A stretch of DNA of 64,000 nt, from positions 1-64,000 of the forward strand of contig NZ_NSJZ01000013.1 of assembly GCF_002287065.1 (NCBI RefSeq). The letters are read 5' to 3'. Shown here in pieces: positions 42,968 to 52,497 of the stretch. The DNA comes from Paracoccus salipaludis. GTDB lineage: Bacteria; Pseudomonadota; Alphaproteobacteria; Rhodobacterales; Rhodobacteraceae. The notes below the pieces were generated by a model. That model saw only the letters and a program-made list of their open reading frames with translations. It ran no database searches and was not told where the DNA came from. Each line of letters begins with the position of its first letter. Positions within the stretch are counted from its first letter, which is position 1. The position numbers were made by a program, and so were the translations under genes.

Positions 42968-44389
42968 ATGGACGCCCCGCAGCTTGCCTTCAAGGAACGC
43001 GCCGCCGCCGCACTGGCCGATGGGGCGCTGAAGATCGCCATCGAACGCACCACCGGCAACGCCGAGCGCAAGCGCGCCGCCGCCGTCGCCGCCTTCCCCG
43101 AGTTCGAGGCCGCCCGCGCCCGCGGAAAGGCAATCAAGGACCACGTCATCGCCCATCTCGACCATTACCTCGAGATGTTCGAGCGCAACGCCACCGCCGC
43201 GGGCGCGCAGGTCCACTGGGCCGCCGACGACGCCGAGGCGCGGGCCATCGTCACCCGCATCTGCCTCGACGCGAAAGCAAGGATCGTGACCCGTTCCAAG
43301 TCGATGCTGGGCGAAGAGATCGGCCTGCCCCATGCGCTGGCCGACGCAGGCATCGAGCGGGTGGAAACGGACCTTGCCGAGCACATCATCCAGCTTGCGG
43401 GCGAGCGTCCCTCGCACATCGTCTGGCCTGCGATGCACCGCACGCGCGAGCAGGTGGCGCAGCTTTTCATGTCGGGCCACGATCCGGCCCCCGCCGCCGA
43501 CGATCCCGCGACCATGGTGCAAAGCGCCCGGCGCATCCTGCGGGCCAAGTTCCTGGGCGCCGACGTCGGCATCTCGGGCGCGAACTTCCTGGTCGCGGAC
43601 ACCGGCGCCACCTGCACCGTCACCAACGAGGGCAATGCCGAGCTGACCACCACGCCGCCCCGCATCCACATCGTGACGGCAGGGATCGAGAAGCTGGTGC
43701 CCTCGACCGCCCATGCCTTCGCGCTGCTGCGGCTGCTGGTGCGCTCGGCCACGGGCGGCGAGATGACGCAATACACGACCTTCCACCACGGGCCGAAGCG
43801 CGCGGGCGATGCCGACGGCCCCGAGGAAAAGCACATCGTCCTGGTGGACAACGGCCGCACCCGGATGCTGGGCGACGAGTTCCGCGCCATGCTGCGCTGC
43901 ATCCGCTGCGGCGCCTGCATGAACCACTGCGTCGTCTACCGCCAGATCGGCGGCCACGCCTATGGCGGCACCTATCCCGGGCCCATGGGCGCGGTGCTGA
44001 CCCCGGTGCTGGACGGTCTTGCGCAGTCGCGCGACCTGGCGCACGCCTGCACCATGAACGGCCGCTGCGCCGAGGTCTGCCCCGTGGGCATCCCCCTGCC
44101 CACCCTGCTGCGCGCCTGGCGCAGACGAAGCTGGCGCGAGCGGCTTGAGCCGGGCAGCGTCCGCGCGGGCCTCGGGCTCTGGGCCATGGTCGCGCGACGG
44201 CCCCGGCTGTATCGGCTGGCCAGCCGCATCGGCGTGCGCGCCCTGCGGCTGATGGGGCGGCGGGGCTGGGTCCGCAGCCTGCCGCTGGCAAAGGGCTGGA
44301 CCGCCTATCGCGACATGCCCCGTCCGTCGGGGCGGACCTTCATGGAACAGTATCGCGCCGAGCAGGCCGGGCGGAGGACGCCGGAATGA
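42968..44389 (+). CDS. lutB: Lactate utilization Fe-S protein LutB/LldF
   Basis: The 473-residue middle subunit of the LutABC complex has an N-terminal LUD domain (about 60-300: KSMLGEEIGLPHALADAGIERVETDLAEHIIQLAGERPSHIVWPAMHRTREQVA; GISGANFLVADTGA). C-terminal ferredoxin-like clusters follow (CIRCGACMNHCVVYRQIGGHAYGG; CTMNGRCAEVCPVGIPLP). The stop overlaps the lutC start by 4 bp. Confidence 0.95.
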   Translation: MDAPQLAFKERAAAALADGALKIAIERTTGNAERKRAAAVAAFPEFEAARARGKAIKDHVIAHLDHYLEMFERNATAAGAQVHWAADDAEARAIVTRICLDAKARIVTRSKSMLGEEIGLPHALADAGIERVETDLAEHIIQLAGERPSHIVWPAMHRTREQVAQLFMSGHDPAPAADDPATMVQSARRILRAKFLGADVGISGANFLVADTGATCTVTNEGNAELTTTPPRIHIVTAGIEKLVPSTAHAFALLRLLVRSATGGEMTQYTTFHHGPKRAGDADGPEEKHIVLVDNGRTRMLGDEFRAMLRCIRCGACMNHCVVYRQIGGHAYGGTYPGPMGAVLTPVLDGLAQSRDLAHACTMNGRCAEVCPVGIPLPTLLRAWRRRSWRERLEPGSVRAGLGLWAMVARRPRLYRLASRIGVRALRLMGRRGWVRSLPLAKGWTAYRDMPRPSGRTFMEQYRAEQAGRRTPE

Positions 44390-45027
44390 CGGCGCGCGAA
44401 CGTATCCTCGCCGCCATCCGCGACAGCCTCGGCCCCCGCCGGGCCGCGCCGCAGGCCGTCGCCGCCGAGGCCGCCGCCCTGCTGGAGAACCCGCAGGCCA
44501 CGCGCCCGCGCCTCGCCGCGCCCGACCTGGCCGAGGCCTTCGCGCTGAAGGCCACCGCCCTTGGCACAACCATCGACCATGTGCCGGACATGGCCGGGGT
44601 GCCCGCCGCCCTGCGCCGCTATCTGGACGCGCACGGCCTGCCCCCTGCCCTCGCCCTTCAGCCCGCGGCGGAACTGGCGAGGCTGGATTGGGACGGGATC
44701 GCCACCCGCCCGACCCTTGCCCCGGACGAGCCCGTGGGCCTCGGGCTTGCCGTCTGGGGCATCGCGGAAACCGGGTCGCTGGTGATCCATTCGGGACCCG
44801 ACAACCCCATCCTGCTGGCCTTCCTGCCCCTGCATCACGTCATGGTCCTGCGCCGCGATCATCTGCTGGCGCATCTGGAAGGCTACGCCGCCGCCATGCA
44901 GGGGGCGGCGCAGCCCCGCAACGCCATCCTGATCACCGGCCCCAGCGGCACCACCGACATCGAGGGCAGCTATGTCCGGGGCGCCCACGGCCCCGGCTTC
45001 CTGCACGTCATCCTCGTCGGGCCCTGA
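44386..45027 (+). CDS. lutC: Lactate utilization protein LutC/LldG
   Basis: The 213-residue LUD-domain subunit completing LutABC. LGLAVWGIAETGSLVIHSGPDNPILLAFLPLHHVMVLRRDHLLAHLEGY and LITGPSGTTDIEGSYVRGAHGPGFLHVILV are characteristic. It is coupled to lutB (ATGA). dld follows after 33 bp. Confidence 0.94.
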   Translation: MTARERILAAIRDSLGPRRAAPQAVAAEAAALLENPQATRPRLAAPDLAEAFALKATALGTTIDHVPDMAGVPAALRRYLDAHGLPPALALQPAAELARLDWDGIATRPTLAPDEPVGLGLAVWGIAETGSLVIHSGPDNPILLAFLPLHHVMVLRRDHLLAHLEGYAAAMQGAAQPRNAILITGPSGTTDIEGSYVRGAHGPGFLHVILVGP

Positions 45028-45060
45028 GGCCACCCTTCCCCTGCCTGGAGCCCGAGGCCC

Positions 45061-46767
45061 ATGACGCAGCATTCCCACGACGACACGATCCCCCTCGCGG
45101 CAGTCGCCCCCGCGCCGGAGTTCCTCGATGCCCTGCGCGGGGTGGTGGGCGCGGCCCATGTCCTGACGCGGCCCCGCGACACTGAACGCTTCCGCATGGG
45201 CTATCGCTCGGGCGGGGGCGAGGCCGAGGCCGTGGTCCGCCCCGGCACCCTGGTCGAGATGTGGCGCGTCCTGCGGCTGTGCGTGGACGCGGGCCGCATC
45301 GTGATCGCGCAGGCGGCCAACACCGGGCTGACCGAGGGCTCGACGCCGAAAGGCGCCTATGGCCGCCCGGTGGTGATCATCAACACGCTGCGGCTGTCGC
45401 GCATCGACCCGATCCTGGATGGCGAGCAGGTCGTCTGCCACGCGGGCGCCACGCTTTACGGGCTGGAACGGCTGCTCGACCCGATGGGGCGCGATCCCCA
45501 TTCGGTGATCGGCTCAAGCTGCCTTGGCGCCTCGGTCGTGGGCGGGGTGTGCAACAACTCGGGCGGGGCGCTGGTCCGGCGCGGCCCGGCCTATACGGAA
45601 CTGGCGCTGTTCGCGCAGTTGGGCGCGGACGGCACGCTGCGGCTGGTCAACAACCTCGGCCTGCATCTGGGGGACGACCCCGAGGAGAACCTGCGCCGGC
45701 TGGACGCGGGCGAGATCGGGCCGGGGGACGTGGACGCGCAGGCGGGCGCGGCCTCGGACCACGGCTACATGGACCGCGTGCGCGACGTGGACGCGGGCAC
45801 GCCGGGACGCTTCAATGCCGATCCGGGGCGGCTGCACGAGGCGTCGGGCTGCGCCGGGCGGCTCGCGGTCTTCGCGGTGCGGCTGGACAGCTTCCCCCGC
45901 CCCGCCGCGACCGAGGTGCTTTACGTCGGCACCAACGACGCGGGGGCGCTGGCCACACTGCGCCGCCGGCTTCTGACGGAACTCGATCCGCTGCCGATCG
46001 TCGGCGAATACATCCACCGCGAGGCCTGGGACATGGCCGCCCGCTTCGGCCGCGACACGCGGCTGTTCATCGAATGGTTCGGCACTGCGAGGATGCCCCT
46101 GATGTTCGCGGTCAAGGGCTGGGCCGATGCGCGGCTGCGCAAGCTGCCGCTGGGAACGGACCTCAGCGACCGTTTCCTGCAGTTCGCGGGCCAGGTCGCG
46201 CCGGGCCGCCTGCCCCGCCGGATGCGCGACTTCCGCGCCCGCTACGAGCATCACCTGATCCTCAGGCTGGAATCCCCCGCCGACGCGGCCGAGCGCATCC
46301 TGGACGAGACGGTCGGCCCCGACGGCTGGTTCCGCTGCACGGCGGCCGAGGGCTCCAAGGCGCTGCTGCACCGCTTTGCCGTGGCGGGCGCGGCCGTGCG
46401 CTATGAGGCGATGAACCGCCGCCGCACCGGGGGGCTTGTCGCGCTGGACGTGGCGCTGCGCCGCAACGACCGCGACTGGATCAAGCCGGTGCCGCCGGAA
46501 TGGGCGGACAAGGTGGCGGCGACCCTCTCCTACGGGCATTTCCTCTGCCACGTCTTCCACCTCGACTATGTGCTGAAGAAGGGGGCCGATCCCGCGGCCT
46601 TCAAGAAGGCCATGCTGGCGATGCTGGACGACGAGGGCGCCGAATACCCGGCCGAGCACAACGTAGGCCATCTTTACCACGCCAAGCCCCAACTTGCCGC
46701 CTTCTACGAGGGCCTCGATCCCCTTGCCCGATTCAATCCCGGCATCGGCGGCACGCGGCGGTCTTGA
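45061..46767 (+). CDS. dld: Quinone-dependent D-lactate dehydrogenase
   Basis: A peripheral membrane flavoprotein oxidising D-lactate to pyruvate. Its 568-residue length matches the Escherichia coli Dld type. The FAD-binding domain has NTGLTEGSTPKGAYGRPVVIINTLRLSRID and SVIGSSCLGASVVGGVCNNSGGALVRRGPAYTELAL. The C-terminal membrane-binding domain ends HNVGHLYHAKPQLAAFYEGLDPLARFNPGIGGT. With LutABC it lets the cell use both lactate isomers. It is last in the lactate unit. Confidence 0.95.
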   Translation: MTQHSHDDTIPLAAVAPAPEFLDALRGVVGAAHVLTRPRDTERFRMGYRSGGGEAEAVVRPGTLVEMWRVLRLCVDAGRIVIAQAANTGLTEGSTPKGAYGRPVVIINTLRLSRIDPILDGEQVVCHAGATLYGLERLLDPMGRDPHSVIGSSCLGASVVGGVCNNSGGALVRRGPAYTELALFAQLGADGTLRLVNNLGLHLGDDPEENLRRLDAGEIGPGDVDAQAGAASDHGYMDRVRDVDAGTPGRFNADPGRLHEASGCAGRLAVFAVRLDSFPRPAATEVLYVGTNDAGALATLRRRLLTELDPLPIVGEYIHREAWDMAARFGRDTRLFIEWFGTARMPLMFAVKGWADARLRKLPLGTDLSDRFLQFAGQVAPGRLPRRMRDFRARYEHHLILRLESPADAAERILDETVGPDGWFRCTAAEGSKALLHRFAVAGAAVRYEAMNRRRTGGLVALDVALRRNDRDWIKPVPPEWADKVAATLSYGHFLCHVFHLDYVLKKGADPAAFKKAMLAMLDDEGAEYPAEHNVGHLYHAKPQLAAFYEGLDPLARFNPGIGGTRRS

Positions 46768-46947
46768 AGGGATGTCCGGCGGGCATGGCGGCATCCTGCC
46801 CGGCGGGCTTCATCATTCGGGCCGGGCGGGCTATCCGGGTAAGGCGGGTCCCCGGACCTGCCCTTGAACCCGAAATCTTCCGGGCCTATTCCTCCCGCTC
46901 CCCTCGCCGGGGCGGGAAGGCCCCTTGCGGACCGAAGGAAGTTGCCG

Positions 46948-47811
46948 ATGCAGGCCCATGCGCCCCTGACCGTCCTCGGCCTCGTCGCCCTTGCCACCAC
47001 GGCGATCGTCTGCGGCGACACGGCCGGCAAGCTGCTGACCGGCGCGGGGGTGCAGCCGCTCTTCGTGGCATGGTCGCGCTTTGCACTGGCGGCGCTGGTG
47101 CTGGCGGGGGTGCTGGGACTGCGGCTGTCGAACCTGCGCCGCCTGCTGGACTGGCGGCTGGTCCTGCGGGCGGCGCTGATCGTGGGCGGCATCGCCTCGA
47201 TCCTGACGGCCTTGCGGACCGAGCCCATCGCCAATGTCTTCGGCGCCTTCTTCGTCGGTCCCATCGTGGCCTATGCGATCTCGGCCCTGTTTCTGGGCGA
47301 ACGGGTGTCCTGGCCGCGCACCGTGATGCTGGCCCTGGGATTCGCGGGTGTGCTGCTGGTGGTCCGGCCGGGAGGCGAGATGGGCACGGGCATGATCTTC
47401 GCCCTGATGGCGGGGGCCTTCTACGGGTCATACCTTGCCGCGACGCGCTGGCTGGCGGCGGTCCATCCCGCGCCCTTCCTGCTGGGCTCGCAACTGGTGA
47501 TCGGGGCGATCCTGCTGCTGCCCGCCGGGGTGGTCAGCGTCCCCGCCAGCGCCGGTCCGGGGATCTGGGCGCTGGTGATCGTCAGCTCGCTCGCCTCGGC
47601 CTTCGGGAACTACCTGCTGGTGGTGGTCAGCCGGACAACCCCGGCGACGGTCTCCGCACCGCTGATCTATTTCCAGCTGATCGCCGCAACCGCCATCGGC
47701 TTCCTCGTCTTCGGCGACTGGCCGGAACCGCTGGCGCTGCTTGGCCTGGCTGTGATCTTCGCCTCCGGCATCGGGGGCCTTGCGCTGGCGCCGAAGCGCC
47801 ATGCCGCCTGA
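46948..47811 (+). CDS. EamA/DMT-family transporter
   Basis: The 287-residue inner-membrane protein has two EamA repeats of about five helices each, ten helices in all (LTVLGLVALATTAIVCGDTAGKLL to ALLGLAVIFASGIGGLAL). The ATG at 46948 follows GAAGGAAG; the frame can be extended upstream but without a site. Members export metabolites or amino acids; the substrate cannot be read. It lies 180 bp after dld and converges on ubiV with a 10-bp gap. Confidence 0.85.
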   Translation: MQAHAPLTVLGLVALATTAIVCGDTAGKLLTGAGVQPLFVAWSRFALAALVLAGVLGLRLSNLRRLLDWRLVLRAALIVGGIASILTALRTEPIANVFGAFFVGPIVAYAISALFLGERVSWPRTVMLALGFAGVLLVVRPGGEMGTGMIFALMAGAFYGSYLAATRWLAAVHPAPFLLGSQLVIGAILLLPAGVVSVPASAGPGIWALVIVSSLASAFGNYLLVVVSRTTPATVSAPLIYFQLIAATAIGFLVFGDWPEPLALLGLAVIFASGIGGLALAPKRHAA

Positions 47812-47821
47812 TCCGGGATCG

Positions 47822-48715
47822 CTATGCGCCCGACCAGCTCGCACCCGCGGGGCCGGTCAGGAAACCGTCCGACAGCGCGCCGCCCGGCACCCAGACCCGC
47901 AGGGCCGAGGCCAGTTCCCCGGCCCCCGTCTCTCCGGCCAGCCGCCGGTGGTAGAGCGCCACGGTTTCCGCGAAGCCCCGGCTTTGCGGCGACAGGCGCA
48001 GGGCGCTGACGCCCGCCTCGCGCAGCGCCTCGACCTGGTGGGCGGCGGTGGCGGTGGACTGGCTCAGCGTCTGGATGCCGTTCACGGCCAGGAAGGGCTG
48101 GCCGTCCAGCGTTTCCACGTCGCGGCCGTCGGGGTCCTCCTCGCAGACGAACTGGCAGGAGTCCTTGGCGCGGTCGTGCAGCCGCGCGTGATAGCAGCGC
48201 CCCGACAGCGCCAGCGGCAGGCGGCCGTGGCCCCAGACCTCGACGGCAACGCCAAGATCCGTCCCCGCGCGGGCCAGCGTCGCGACCGAGGCCAGCGGCA
48301 GTTCGGGCGGCAGGCAGACCCGCACCGCGCCGCGCTTTGCAAGCCAGCGCAGGGTGCCCTCGTTGTAGACATTCACCAGCGGCCCGACCCAGAAGGGCCG
48401 GCCCACGGGCATGTGGCGCAGCGCGGTCAGGTCGTTGACCTCGACGGGCAGCCCGAGGTCCATCAGGTCGGCGGTCAGCCGGCGTTCGCGCTTCAGCGTG
48501 ACCAGCGCCAGCGTGGTCAGCGCGACCTCTTTCCCCGCCGCATGCAGGGCCTCGATCGCGCCGGGAAGCTCCCCCTCCCAGAAGGGCAGGCGCTTGGAAC
48601 AGACGAGTTCGCCCAGAACCACGCGGGCCGCGGGGCTCGGGGCCACCTGCCGGTAGAAGCCGCGCACCGTCTCGGCGGGCCAGAAGAACTGGTTGGGTCC
48701 GATGGTCAAGTCCAT
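47822..48715 (-). CDS. ubiV: O2-independent ubiquinone biosynthesis protein UbiV
   Basis: Partner of UbiU in O2-independent ring hydroxylation of ubiquinone precursors. The 297-residue protein of the U32 peptidase family has four Cys at 39, 174, 187 and 191 (LVCSKRLPF; GRCYHARLHDRAKDSCQFVCEEDPDG), the set that holds a [4Fe-4S] cluster in known UbiV. The start at 48715 follows GGAGG; the longer frame overlaps ubiU and was rejected. It is last in ubiT-ubiU-ubiV. Confidence 0.94.
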   Translation of the reverse strand: MDLTIGPNQFFWPAETVRGFYRQVAPSPAARVVLGELVCSKRLPFWEGELPGAIEALHAAGKEVALTTLALVTLKRERRLTADLMDLGLPVEVNDLTALRHMPVGRPFWVGPLVNVYNEGTLRWLAKRGAVRVCLPPELPLASVATLARAGTDLGVAVEVWGHGRLPLALSGRCYHARLHDRAKDSCQFVCEEDPDGRDVETLDGQPFLAVNGIQTLSQSTATAAHQVEALREAGVSALRLSPQSRGFAETVALYHRRLAGETGAGELASALRVWVPGGALSDGFLTGPAGASWSGA

Positions 48716-48719
48716 GATC

Positions 48720-49700
48720 TCACCTCCAGGTCTTGGCATAGGCGCCGGTCGTCGCGGCCTGCCCCTCGGTCAGCCGCGCAAGCAGGCTGACCGGCAGGGG
48801 CAGGCCCGCGGCCTCGGCCTCGACCGCGGCGCGGAAGGCGCGCACCACCTCGGCCACATAGGCGCGCGAACGCTGCCGCCCCTCGATCTTCAGCGCGCTG
48901 ACGCCCGCGCGGGCCAGCGCCGGGATCAGCTGCGTGGCGTCCAAGCTTGCCGGGTCCTCGAAGACGTGGCCCGTCTGCTCGCCCGAGGCGAAGCACCCCT
49001 TGCAGAGCGTCGGGTAAGGCGCAGGCCGGCCCGGCGGCGTGCGGTGAATGGTGAAGCCGCCCAGAGCGGCGCGCAGGCCGTCCGGTTCCTCGGAATAGAC
49101 CACATGGCTCGCGGGCGAGCAGACGCCGTTCATGTTGGGCGAGCGGCCCGTCGCATAGGAGGACAGCGAGCAGCGCCCCTCGGCCATGACGCAAAGGCCG
49201 CCGAAGACGAAGACCTCGGTTTCCACGTCGATCTCGCGGTTGATGGCGGTGATCTCGGCCACGGTCAGGACGCGCGGCAGGACCACGCGGCGGACGCCCA
49301 AGGCCTCGGCATAGAAGTTGATCGCATCCGGGTTCGCGGCCGCAGCCTGCACCGAGAGATGCCGCCGCAGCCCCGGGTGGTGCTCCGCCGCATGGGCCAG
49401 CAGGCCCGGATCGGCCAGGATGACTGCGTCGGCCCCTGCCGTTTCCGCATCGGCCACGGCACGGTGCCAGATCGCCTCGGCGCCGGCGCGGGGAAAGGTG
49501 TTGATCGCGACCAGCACCTTGGCGCCGCGCGCATGGGCATGGGACACCGCGTCGGCCATTTCCTCGCGCGAGAAGTTCAGGCCGGGGAAGTTCCGGGCGT
49601 TCGTCTCGTCGGCAAAGCCGCAGTAGATGGCGTGCGCCCCGGCCTCGGCGGCGGCACGCAGGGCGGCGGGGGTGCCCGCCGGGCAGACGAGTTCCATCAT
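48720..49700 (-). CDS. ubiU: O2-independent ubiquinone biosynthesis protein UbiU
   Basis: A 326-residue U32-family protein. Cys at 170, 177, 194 and 233 (GGLCVMAEGRC; MNGVCSPAS; TLCKGC) match the cluster ligands of characterised UbiU almost residue for residue. It starts MMELVCPAGTPAALRAAAEAGA. The ATG overlaps the ubiT stop and the end is 4 bp before ubiV, so the three are coupled. Confidence 0.95.
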   Translation of the reverse strand: MMELVCPAGTPAALRAAAEAGAHAIYCGFADETNARNFPGLNFSREEMADAVSHAHARGAKVLVAINTFPRAGAEAIWHRAVADAETAGADAVILADPGLLAHAAEHHPGLRRHLSVQAAAANPDAINFYAEALGVRRVVLPRVLTVAEITAINREIDVETEVFVFGGLCVMAEGRCSLSSYATGRSPNMNGVCSPASHVVYSEEPDGLRAALGGFTIHRTPPGRPAPYPTLCKGCFASGEQTGHVFEDPASLDATQLIPALARAGVSALKIEGRQRSRAYVAEVVRAFRAAVEAEAAGLPLPVSLLARLTEGQAATTGAYAKTWR

Positions 49701-50242
49701 GGATGTGCTCCGTCCGGCAGGTCTTCGCGGTGCAGGCTGAGGCCGCTGGCGCGTTCGGCCAGGGCTACCGCTTGCCGGACCGCCGGACCGAAGGGACCGG
49801 CCAGCGCCGCCAGTTCCCCCGCCAGGTCCAGTTCGGCGTCGTCCAGTGCGTTGCGCAGCGCCAGCACGGCCGCCGTGTCGCCCTCGATCACCAGGTCGCG
49901 GGAGAAGAACAGCGCGTCGCCGTCATAGCGCCCGTGCAGCATCCCCGTCAGCGCCGACAGCGGCCCGGCGATGCGGGCGGCGGCCTGCGGCGCGCGACCC
50001 CGGCGATGGGTGGTGACGCGCGGCCCGGCCGAAGGCTCCATCCGCAGCACAAGGGGCAGGTCGGTCGGGTCGATCAGCACCGCATGGTCGGCATATGCAC
50101 CCAAGCGGCGCAGCATTCCGGGATGCCGCGCCGACAGGCGGCGGGACAGGGCCGTCAGGGCCAGTCCCAGTGGCAGAAGCGGAAGCGGCTGCAGGGCGCG
50201 CGCGAGGAGGCGCGGGCAATGTGGCAGGTCGGTTTCGGTCAT
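49697..50242 (-). CDS. ubiT: SCP2-domain accessory protein UbiT
   Basis: Lipid-binding accessory factor for O2-independent ubiquinone synthesis, 181 residues. A C-terminal SCP2 fold spans about 55-160 (GRAPQAAARIAGPLSALTGMLHGRYDGDALFFSRDLVIEGDTAAVLALRNALDDAELDL), typical of UbiT. It is first in the ubiTUV unit. An FNR-like dyad lies about 50-65 bp upstream. Confidence 0.92.
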   Translation of the reverse strand: MTETDLPHCPRLLARALQPLPLLPLGLALTALSRRLSARHPGMLRRLGAYADHAVLIDPTDLPLVLRMEPSAGPRVTTHRRGRAPQAAARIAGPLSALTGMLHGRYDGDALFFSRDLVIEGDTAAVLALRNALDDAELDLAGELAALAGPFGPAVRQAVALAERASGLSLHREDLPDGAHP

Positions 50243-50287
50243 CGGTGCACCTTTCTGGGCCGACCCCTAACGCGGCGTCCCTGCCCC

Positions 50288-50309
50288 CGACTTGACCCAA
50301 GCCAAGTCG
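50288..50309. promoter_or_regulatory. FNR/Crp-type dyad between ubiTUV and ubiDX
   Basis: CGACTTG (50288-50294) and CAAGTCG (50303-50309) are perfect inverted arms around 8 nt. Inside lies TTGACCCAAGCCAA (50292-50305), one base away from the TTGA-N6-TCAA consensus of FnrL/FnrP. It sits in the 117-bp divergent gap, so one site could serve both units. Anaerobic control fits the O2-independent role of ubiTUV. Confidence 0.6.
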
Positions 50310-50359
50310 CCCCGGTCTTTCCGCTGCTAGCTGCGCGCCTGATCCCTGCGGAGCCTGCC

Positions 50360-51855
50360 TTGCGTACCCTTCCCGTCTTTCCCGACCTGCGCGCCTTCCT
50401 TGACTGGACCGAAAGCCGGAACGAGCTTGCCCGCATCCCCGATCCGGTCGCGGTCCGCCACGAGATGACGGCGGTGCAACTGGCCTCGCTCCGCGCGGGC
50501 GGCCCGGTGCTGCGCTTCGACGCGCCGGTGCTGGACGGGGGCAGCCGGTCGGCGGTCCCGGTCGTGACCAACCTTTTCGCCACGCGGGAACGGGTCGCCG
50601 CCGGTCTGGGGCTGGCGCCAGACCAGGTGCCGGGCTTCGGCGCCTTCCTTGCCGCGCTGCGCAGCCCTGCGCCGGTGGAAGGGATGCGCGACGCCCTGTC
50701 CCGCTGGCCCATGCTGCGCGCGGCGCTGTCCACCCGCCCGCGCATCGTCTCCCGCGCGGCAGCCCAGCAGCAGGTCGAGGCCGCCCCCGACCTTTCCGCC
50801 CTGCCCGTGCAGGGCCCTGGCCGGGCGACGCGGGGCCGCTGCTGACATGGCCCGTGGTCGTCACGCGCCCTCATGGCAGCGAACCCGCGCAGGCCGCGCG
50901 CTACAACCTCGGGGTCTACCGGGCGCAGGTGATCGGGCGGGACCGGTTGATCCTGCGCTGGCTTGCGCATCGCGGCGGCGCGGCCCATGTCCGGACCTGG
51001 GCGCAGGCGGGCCGGTCGATGCCCGTCGCCGTGGTCCTGGGCGCGGACCCCGCCACGCTGCTGGCCGCCGCCCTGCCCTTGCCGGAAACCGTGTCGGAAC
51101 TGACCTTCTCGGGCGTCCTGCGCGGCGCGCGGACCGAACTGGTCCCAGCCAAGACCGTCCGCCTGCTGGTTCCGGCGCAGGCAGAAATGGTGATCGAGGG
51201 CTGGGTCCACCCCGGCGAGACCGCGCCCGAAGGGCCCTTCGGCGACCACACCGGCTATTACAATGCCGTCGAGCCCTTCCCCGTCATGCGCGTCACCGCC
51301 CTGACGCACCGGCGCGACCCCTTGTATCTTTCCACCGTCACCGGCCGCCCGCCCGACGAGCCCTCGGTCATCGGAGAGGTCTTCAACGACCTTGCCCTGC
51401 CCGTCATCCGCGCCCAGATCCCCGAGGTCCGCGACCTCTGGCTGCCGCCCGCCGCCTGCTCCTATCGCATGGCAGTGATTTCCATCGACAAACGCTATCC
51501 GGGACAGGCGCGGCGGGTGATGATGGCGCTGTGGGGAATGCTGCCGCAGTTCAGCTATACCAAGATGCTGGTCGTCGTGGACGCCGATATCGACGCGCGC
51601 AACTGGGACGACGTGGCCTGGGCCTTGTCCACCCGCATGGACCCCGCGCGCGACGTGACGATCCTGGACCGCACGCCGATGGACTACCTCGACTTCGCCT
51701 CGCCGGTGGAAGGACTGGCGGGCAAGATCGGCATCGACGCCACGACCAAGATCGGCACGGAAACCGCGCGCGACTGGGGGCAGGTCATGGCGCTGGACCC
51801 GGTGCATGAGGCCCGCGCGGCCGAGCTTCTGGCCCGCCGGGGCCTTGCGCGATGA
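50360..51855 (+). pseudogene. ubiD: UbiD-family decarboxylase, interrupted by an apparent one-base frameshift
   Basis: A prenylated-FMN decarboxylase, probably acting on polyprenyl-4-hydroxybenzoate. The first part starts at TTG 50360 (GGAG upstream) and runs LPVFPDLRAFLDWTESRNELARIPDPV to LSALPVQG. It then stops at 50845. The second part continues in another frame as WPGDAGPLLTWPVVVTRPHGSEPAQAARYNLGVYRAQV to MDYLDFASPVEGLAGKIGIDATTK. Joined, the two make a full-length protein of about 498 residues with EGPFGDHTGYY intact. The shift lies near 50812-50818 (GGGCCCTGG); one extra C would restore the frame (QGPWPGD). This may be real inactivation or a sequencing error. ubiX follows with ATGA coupling. 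Confidence 0.85.
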
Positions 51856-52427
51856 GGGTCGTGCTGGGCGTCTCGGGCGCTTCCGGCGCGGCGCTGGCGC
51901 TGGCCTGCGCGCGGCATCTGGCACGGCTCGGCGCGCGGTTCGATCTGGTCCTGTCGCCGATGGCGGAACGGACGCTGGGCACCGAGGTGGGGCCGGACGC
52001 CCTGCGGGAGCTTGAGGCCATGGCCGCCCGCCGCCACGACATCCGCGACATGGGCGCGACACTCGCCTCGGGCTCGCATCCCGTGGCCGGGATGATTGTC
52101 GCGCCCTGCTCGATGCGCAGCCTCGCGGCCATCGCGCACGGGCTTGACGACAACCTGCTGACCCGCGCCGCAGGCGTGCAGTTGAAGGAGCGCCGCCCCC
52201 TTGTTCTGCTGGCGCGCGAGGCTCCGCTGACGCTGGCGCACCTGCGCAACATGACGGCAGCCACCGAAATGGGCGCGGTGATCCTGCCGCCGGTGCCCGC
52301 CTTCTACCTGCGGCCCGCCTCGGTTGACGAGATCGTCACCCAGATCGCCGCCCGTGCCGTCGATCTGCTGCATCTGGGACCGCCAGCGGCGGCCGCATGG
52401 GACGGGGGTGCTGGGGCGTCCCGATGA
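51852..52427 (+). CDS. ubiX: Flavin prenyltransferase
   Basis: Makes the prenylated FMN cofactor needed by UbiD. The 191-residue protein starts RVVLGVSGASGAALAL and has IVAPCSMRSLAAIAHGLDDNLLTRAAGVQLKERRPLVLLAREAPLTLAHLRNM, typical of UbiX/Pad1. The ATG overlaps the ubiD stop by 4 bp. An intact UbiX beside a frameshifted UbiD favours a sequence error or recent mutation in ubiD. Confidence 0.95.
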   Translation: MRVVLGVSGASGAALALACARHLARLGARFDLVLSPMAERTLGTEVGPDALRELEAMAARRHDIRDMGATLASGSHPVAGMIVAPCSMRSLAAIAHGLDDNLLTRAAGVQLKERRPLVLLAREAPLTLAHLRNMTAATEMGAVILPPVPAFYLRPASVDEIVTQIAARAVDLLHLGPPAAAAWDGGAGASR

Positions 52428-52497
52428 GACCATGCAATCCGGTCTGGAAAGCTCCGCGCTGTCGTGAAGCGAGCCTGCCGGCCTGACTTCGCGGCGA

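Noticed and set aside
50854..51855. Second half of ubiD as a separate gene starting at GTG 50854
   Set aside because: The homologous sequence continues upstream of 50854 in the same frame (WPGDAGPLLTWP) without a start or ribosome binding site, so it is the second part of one frameshifted gene.
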